NCBI GenBank assembly: GCA_036346355.1
Contig: CM070591.1
Location: forward strand, 21,560,001 to 21,624,000
DNA: 64,000 bases
Source of the DNA: Rhipidocladum racemiflorum
Taxonomy: Eukaryota; Streptophyta; Magnoliopsida; Poales; Poaceae
Direction of reading: 5' to 3'
The position numbers and the translations under genes are program-made. The notes under the pieces were generated by a model, which saw nothing but the letters and a program-made list of their open reading frames with translations, made no database searches and was not told the DNA's origin. The stretch's first letter is position 1. The number at the start of each line of letters is the position of its first letter. Shown piece by piece: positions 58,933 to 64,000 of this stretch.

Positions 58933-60367
58933 CCACCCAAGCTCTCATATCCCCATCAACACCCTTACAATTCCAGTAAGCCACCCAAGACACGAAAACA
59001 ATAGAAGCAAAGCAACGTTCAGGCAGACCAGCCGGAGCCATCAATAAGGGAGCATATCAACACAAGTGGAAAGAAGCCAGGAGAACTGAATTCCAGAAGC
59101 AAGAAAGGAGAAATAAGCTACCCAGACATCCATCCGAGCCCTTCACGCAAAGTAAGTCCCAGCAAACCAATCCCATGTAGGAGAATATACTAGAGACAAT
59201 AAGAACAAAAATATGGAAATCGAAATGGAGCAGATAAGAGAGGAGTAGAAATGAGCTAGAAGCAAGTATAGGCAAGAAAGAGTAGGAAACTTGGTCTCAT
59301 TTAGATTTGAACATACAAGGGTTGCATCATGTTTAACCTCACCAAATATGCTTCCTACAAGACCGACTTTAGGAAAAACAGATGCCCTCCAACTTGCAGT
59401 AGATCAATTCAATAGATCATGCATCATGGACCAAGAGAAGACAACAAACCCCGTAGCATGGCCTCGAAGTCATCATCTACCATACAACAATCAATTCTAA
59501 GCCCACTTTGTCATCATATTCAATTGAATATTCAGAGAAGCATTCAGCAACCTAATAGCATATCATCAATTGACCATGTAAGTAGAACATCAAAGAAATC
59601 AGTACCCTCATGCTATATTTAAGCATTCAGTGACCCTCAAATATATTTAGCATCAATTAAGTATCATTTGCTAAATCCATTCATACGGCAAATCAATACA
59701 AATGGATCCTGTAAGGCCATCGTCACCATGCTACCACTAAGCACTTAAAGATCATTCAAGAGCACAACATCAAGCTCGTGCATAGCATAGCAACAATCAA
59801 TGCAATGAAATCATCAATCCATCTTCTAAACATCATCGATCAAGAACCTCAAATCCCAAGTGTTAATACCCTAACTACAAGCATCATGAGGCCCTAACAT
59901 TAGGCAACACCAATCATCCCCAAATCACAAGAGGAGTCGGCATGTAAGAAAACAGGGACAAGGGATTAGGGATTCCCAAACCTTAAATCGAAACCAAGCC
60001 AACTCGGCCAGTAAGGGACAAGACAGGAGAGAGAGAGACCGGATCCAAAGGCAGAGAAGGGAAAAGTCGGCGCCAGAGCAGAGAGAGGGGAGGAGTAGAG
60101 ATTAGAGTTACCAACCTTAATTAGGAATGAAGAAGGTGGAAGAGAGAATCAAACCGCAAGGGCGAAGAAGAGCCGGTGGAGCCAGGTATCCATGTCGGTC
60201 GGCGAGTGACCTCGGTGGAGGCGGCGCGGCACGAACCGAGGAGGACGAGGGTGACGGGCGCCATGGATCGACGGAGTCAAAAGGGACCGAGCCAAGGAGG
60301 AAGCCGAATCGGAGTCGTCTGACGGAGGCGCCATGGAGCCAGGAGCAGAGAGAGCAGAGAGGAGTCG

Positions 60368-60535
60368 GGAGGAAGAAGGAAAGGCCAACAGGCCGAATAG
60401 ACAAGGAGAAGGAGAAAAGGAAAATAGGAAAAGAAAAATAAGAAGGAAGAAGGAGAAAAGATATGAGGAAAAAGGAGAGAAGGAAAGAAAGAAGAAGAGA
60501 GAAGGAAAAATAAATAAATAAATGAATAAACAATA
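60368..60535. repeat. Purine-rich low-complexity tract
   Basis: A/G-only words (GAAGGAAG, GGAGAAAAG) for about 170 bp. It explains the 182-codon hydrophobic open frame on the minus strand (Phe/Leu/Ser runs), which is not a gene. Confidence 0.85.
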
Positions 60536-60708
60536 ATAAAATATATATATTTAGGATTAAAATCATTCTAAGTAATTGAAACTTAGTCAATTGACATATC
60601 ATATATATATCCGATGCATACCTATATGTGTTATATTTAGACCCAGATACAATTCCTGGATTCATGAAATGAATTTTAAAATTCTACGAAGTCTCGAATG
60701 ATCCCAAC

Positions 60709-60709
<1 letters not shown>

Positions 60710-60745
<36 letters not shown>
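60710..60745. repeat. (TA)n microsatellite
   Basis: About 18 uninterrupted TA units. Confidence 0.95.
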
Positions 60746-60749
<4 letters not shown>

Positions 60750-63209
60750 TAGACATTTCATAATTGATTAAGATGAATTAAACTAGTGAATAATTATATT
60801 CTGATAATATATGCTTAGAATATAATTGCAATACACATATAGATCAACATACCTAATCAACTTATTTTATAGAATCATTTGATGCTACAATAATGATTTA
60901 ACACTAGCTTATCTTAATCTCTTATAAAGAAATATTTCCGTCACAATATGCTTTGCATCTGAATCCTATTAAAGACATGACCCTACGAGAAATGAATCCT
61001 GAGATTTGTAATATCCATGCATATGCATAAGATGAATCATGTAAATTGTAGTTACTCTCACACTTGTAGTTTTATGAACTAATTAATATTAGTACAAGCA
61101 GCTTCATACCCTGAAAATGAATTTTAGTATATTTAATCTTACAATCTTAACTTCCTGAATTCATAAAATAAAATGAAATAATTCATAAGAAATAAATGAT
61201 GTGTGTTGTTCAACCCATACCGTTAATAACAATAAAGGTCGCAACGTAAGATATTATACACGCGCACGAAATCACAACCAACCATGCTTGTTTTGTGTAA
61301 TGATTATATTTGATTTTTCATCTGATTTCCTTTTGCCCTTATTAAAAACATCATTTGTTATTTGCTATCTTTTTCGCTATACGACGTGTAGAATCCTACG
61401 TCTCGGACTTCGTCGTCGACAATCTCAAGATGACGTCTTCGACTCGTCGCTAAAGACAACAAGTAGCAAGGCAAGCACCCCCTTGATCATATTGATCCCA
61501 ATTTTTAATAATTAACTAAAATGTTGATTAAAACTTGCTTGCATATGCTATGTTCCATAAAATTGTATTTGGGTACCGGTAGATATACCTTATCATTGAT
61601 AAACTTCCTCAATTGACATTGATATGTGAACCTTGATAACCCTAGCTCATGGATAGACACTTAATGTCAAAATGGGTATATTCGATTATTACATGCATAT
61701 GCTTAGCCATGCTTTAGACTGGGAACACGGACAGATGGTTATACTGTTCGTAAAGAACTTAAATTGTAGACATGATAAACTCTGTTCATGGACATGTTGG
61801 AATATTGTGATTATTGAAACTTTCTTTTTCTGAAAACAAAACTATGATTTTGATGCGGGTGATTATTGGCAATAGCCGGAAGTGCAATTAATGATGCACG
61901 TAGATAGGGGGAGATCTATCGCCCGTGTCGTATAAGAACCGAGCTGATGTGTTGTTTTCAGGCCAAGATAACCGTACATCCACAAGTACTGGACTGGGAC
62001 AGTCTTAACTTATTAAATTATTTGGGGATTAGCTTTGCACATTGGTAGGCTGGAGTAGCAAAAGCAGTAAACCCTTTTGCGTTTGCTTATAAGGGGCTGC
62101 CACATGGACTTGTGGGTAAACGCATATTCGGTGCAACGGTGTACGCCTGGTTATGGATTTGGGGCTGTTATTATTCTACCTGAGCCACTGGCTCCTTATC
62201 ACAATCATTACTTTATTATTTGGCTTCCACCATAGCCAGGGCTAAACGTCATCGGGCTAGTGCAAAGTTAAGGTCCAAGTAACGAACAGTTTCGTTATGA
62301 ACTCTCTGGCGGCACACCAAAGGAAGTGTGCTAATGATCTGCCACAAAGGGAGAACATATCTTGTGGGTAAAGCTGTACAAACTCTGCAGAATCTAAACC
62401 TAATCGATTAGCCGCGCTCGCGGTCATGAGCACTTGGTAAAGTCATCACATAGCTAGACATTTTCTATACTCTTATAAAACTGGACAAGATAATTTGGAA
62501 TTGGTGAGTTTACCCTTACAGATGATTCAACACTTGACATTTCGTTGGCAAGGTTGAATTCAGCTGTTGTGCCTTGTGCTTGGCAAAATTAAATTGATTA
62601 CAGTTATGTTGGGACTGGACGTTTATTATTCACAAAGGAATGTGAGACTTTTATCACCTTTATGGTATTCGTACATATTACTTTTGTATTTACATACTTG
62701 TTATTTCATTTCCTTTTCAAGTTTCGCTTTCACTCTATTATTCAGTATTTACAATTCAAAATTTCGCTTTATGCAAAACAACCGTAGAAACCCACTTTCT
62801 ATTCAGCCTGCATATATTTCAGGTTTTGCAAACACTACAAGTCTTCTTTGATGCATAGCGTACTCACCCTTGCTATTATTGTTGTTTTTAGACAGGATAT
62901 CTCGACAATTACTCCGACGCAGGAAAACGGGATTATTGACGACATTTCTTTCTAAGGCTTTACCTTGTCAGTTGCCTGTGGATTATGTGGCAAACTACAA
63001 GACATCTGATTCTTTCGGCTATGTTTAGACGACCTTGTCGGTCATATTGTATCATTACTTCCGCTGTAATAAAATATGAAACTTTTGTATGGTTGTGATT
63101 CCAAATTGTGTTTTGTGCGTGCCAGCCACTGATCATGGGAATGGTACAGTATGCACATTAGAACCTTGCTTTTATGTTTGCACTGTAGCATAAAAGTGAG
63201 GGTCTTACA

Positions 63210-63290
63210 GTTCTCTAAAAAAACCGACCGCAATATGTACACTATCTGTGTCGGTTCTCCAAATAAACCGATTGTGATGACTATCATCCA
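63210..63290. repeat. Internal hairpin array of CACTA-B, right part
   Basis: Resumes after the duplicated GTTCT with CTCTAAAAAAACCGACCGCAA and one more unit ending AACCGATTGTGATGAC. That last half-unit has the AACCGATTGTGAT form of the subterminal repeats. 63291-63431 is AT-rich with nothing further. Confidence 0.82.
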
Positions 63291-63431
63291 ATTTCTAATT
63301 TTTTTAACATAGTCTTTATTCAAAACAGTCGAAAAGTCAAATCTTTTTTCAAATTTGCTATACTATAAGATCCATTTGACATATATATTCTACAAAATGC
63401 TACATTATACAGGGAATTCTTACAACTTAAT

Positions 63432-64000
63432 TTATTTACAATACAACCCTTCTTGATGATCTACACGCATGTAATGTGTTCCATGTGTGCCGTCGTCACC
63501 GCTAAGACATGCCCCATCTGCAAAAAGAGGTGTTTCATCAAATTGGTTGTACTCTTCTTCATCTACAACATTTTCAACTCCAACAATCCTCCTCTTGCCA
63601 TGAAGTACGACGTGCAACCTCGAATTGGCCGGATCACGCACGTAGAAAACTTGAGTTGCTTGCTTTGCGAGGACGAAAGGTTCATCTCTATAGGCCAGTC
63701 TATTCAGATCAACAAGAGTAAAACCTGTCTTGTCGACCTTAATTCCGTGAGGAAGTCTCACCCACTTACATCGGAACAATGGAACTTGGTATATTCCGTA
63801 GTCGAGCTCTCATATTTCTTCGATCATCCCGTAGTAACAGTTCATTGCAGTTGAGGATCCTCTTTTCCAGTGATCATCGGACAAAGCATCTATGCTCACA
63901 CCACAGTTTTGCAATGTACTCTTTGCATCTTGACTTTCAGTATAAAATGTGTAGCCATTAATATCGTAACCTTGCCATGTCTGTATATTCAATCTTGGTC
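63432..64000 (-). pseudogene. TNP2-like CACTA transposase, C-terminal DUF4216 part
   Basis: Minus-strand end of the transposase gene; the rest lies beyond the window. DUF4216 is clear: GYDINGYTFYT, then YYGMIEEI, then ELDYGIYQVPLFRCKWV and the GKRRIVGVENVVDEEEY block. It aligns with the end of the CACTA-A gene (10540-11000). Between EEI and ELDYG stands TGA at 63812-63810 where the homologue has Trp, so a single G-to-A change stops the frame; the frame is open on both sides. The C-terminus ends HQEGLYCK. Dead copy as it stands. Confidence 0.92.

Larger units (their letters stand above)
57757..63209 (+). mobile_element. 5.45-kb TG...CA insertion, probable solo LTR, duplication GTTCT
   Basis: Starts TGTAACATCCCTG and ends GGGTCTTACA; GTTCT precedes (57752-57756) and follows (63210-63214). 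It has no primer site, gag or pol. The right half matches the layout of chromovirus LTRs here: CAAGGCAAGCACCCCC and ATTGATCCC near 61460, a TACTCACCCTTGC stretch near 62860 and an AATAAAA signal near 63068. A TATA box is at 58925. So a very long solo LTR is the best reading, though the left half also has 3'-end-like features on the minus strand (TCAATAAAG near 57995). Open frames inside are low complexity. Confidence 0.7.
15775..64000 (-). mobile_element. CACTA-B transposon, 3' end at left, runs off right edge
   Basis: Genes read on the minus strand, so the left terminus is the element's 3' end. It lies in the intron of the CACTA-A protease gene that starts at 15697. From left: terminal CACTA repeat, subterminal hairpins, TNPA/C48 gene, a large block of nested retrotransposons, an internal hairpin array, and the TNP2 3' end at 63432. 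The three bases before the end are CGT; the other duplication copy is outside. CACTA-B sequence proper is 15775-19927, about 56340-57756 and 63210-64000. Confidence 0.85.

Noticed and set aside
60117..60665. 182-codon minus-strand frame with a hydrophobic Leu/Phe/Ser-rich stretch, possible membrane protein
   Set aside because: It is the complement of an A/G-only low-complexity tract.

Overview
The window is nuclear DNA of a plant, almost certainly a grass with a large, repeat-rich genome. It holds CACTA (En/Spm) transposons with TNP2-like and Transposase_24/C48-like genes, and Ty3/gypsy chromoviruses with kilobase-scale LTRs, an initiator tRNA-Met primer site and a C-terminal chromodomain. 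I see no host gene, no tRNA or rRNA gene and nothing prokaryotic. Every long reading frame is a transposon protein, a shadow of one, or low-complexity repeat. The species cannot be named from the sequence.

The layout is a nest of insertions. The outermost visible element is CACTA-A (plus strand). Its TNP2 gene is interrupted by chromovirus G1 (1-9054, minus) and resumes at 9055-11106. An array of inverted 12-mers (to about 12045), a 60-bp minisatellite and a TNPA-like gene with a C48 (Ulp1-like) protease domain (12599-15696) follow. CACTA-B (minus) starts with a CACTA terminus at 15775, inside an intron of that protease gene, and runs past the right edge. Its parts are subterminal hairpins (15800-16300), a TNPA/C48 gene (16465-19760) and, far to the right, the 3' end of its TNP2 gene (63432-64000).

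CACTA-B is itself filled with insertions. A minus-strand solo LTR (family D) lies in two pieces (19928-20882 and about 55611-56339) with a TTAGG target-site duplication. A 5'-truncated chromovirus G2 (about 20883-55610) splits it. The 3' LTR of G2 is in turn split three times: by a solo LTR of the G1 family (24195-27758, duplication CCCAA), by a young non-autonomous LTR element with a tRNA-Asp-type primer site (30262-33089, duplication CTTTT), and by a 21.7-kb G1-family tandem element with three LTRs and two internal regions (33557-55304). A separate 5.45-kb TG...CA insertion (57757-63209, duplication GTTCT) sits in a repeat array of CACTA-B.

G1-family elements carry, in order, LTR, primer site, an extra ORF of about 235 codons (ORF0), gag, and pol with protease, RT, RNase H, integrase and chromodomain. 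All copies here are broken by frameshifts. In the tandem element these small indels sit overwhelmingly at CAG, CTG, CCAGG and CCTGG sites and differ between copies at the same site. This looks more like base-calling error on CHG-methylated DNA than like decay, so pseudogene calls for that family are provisional.
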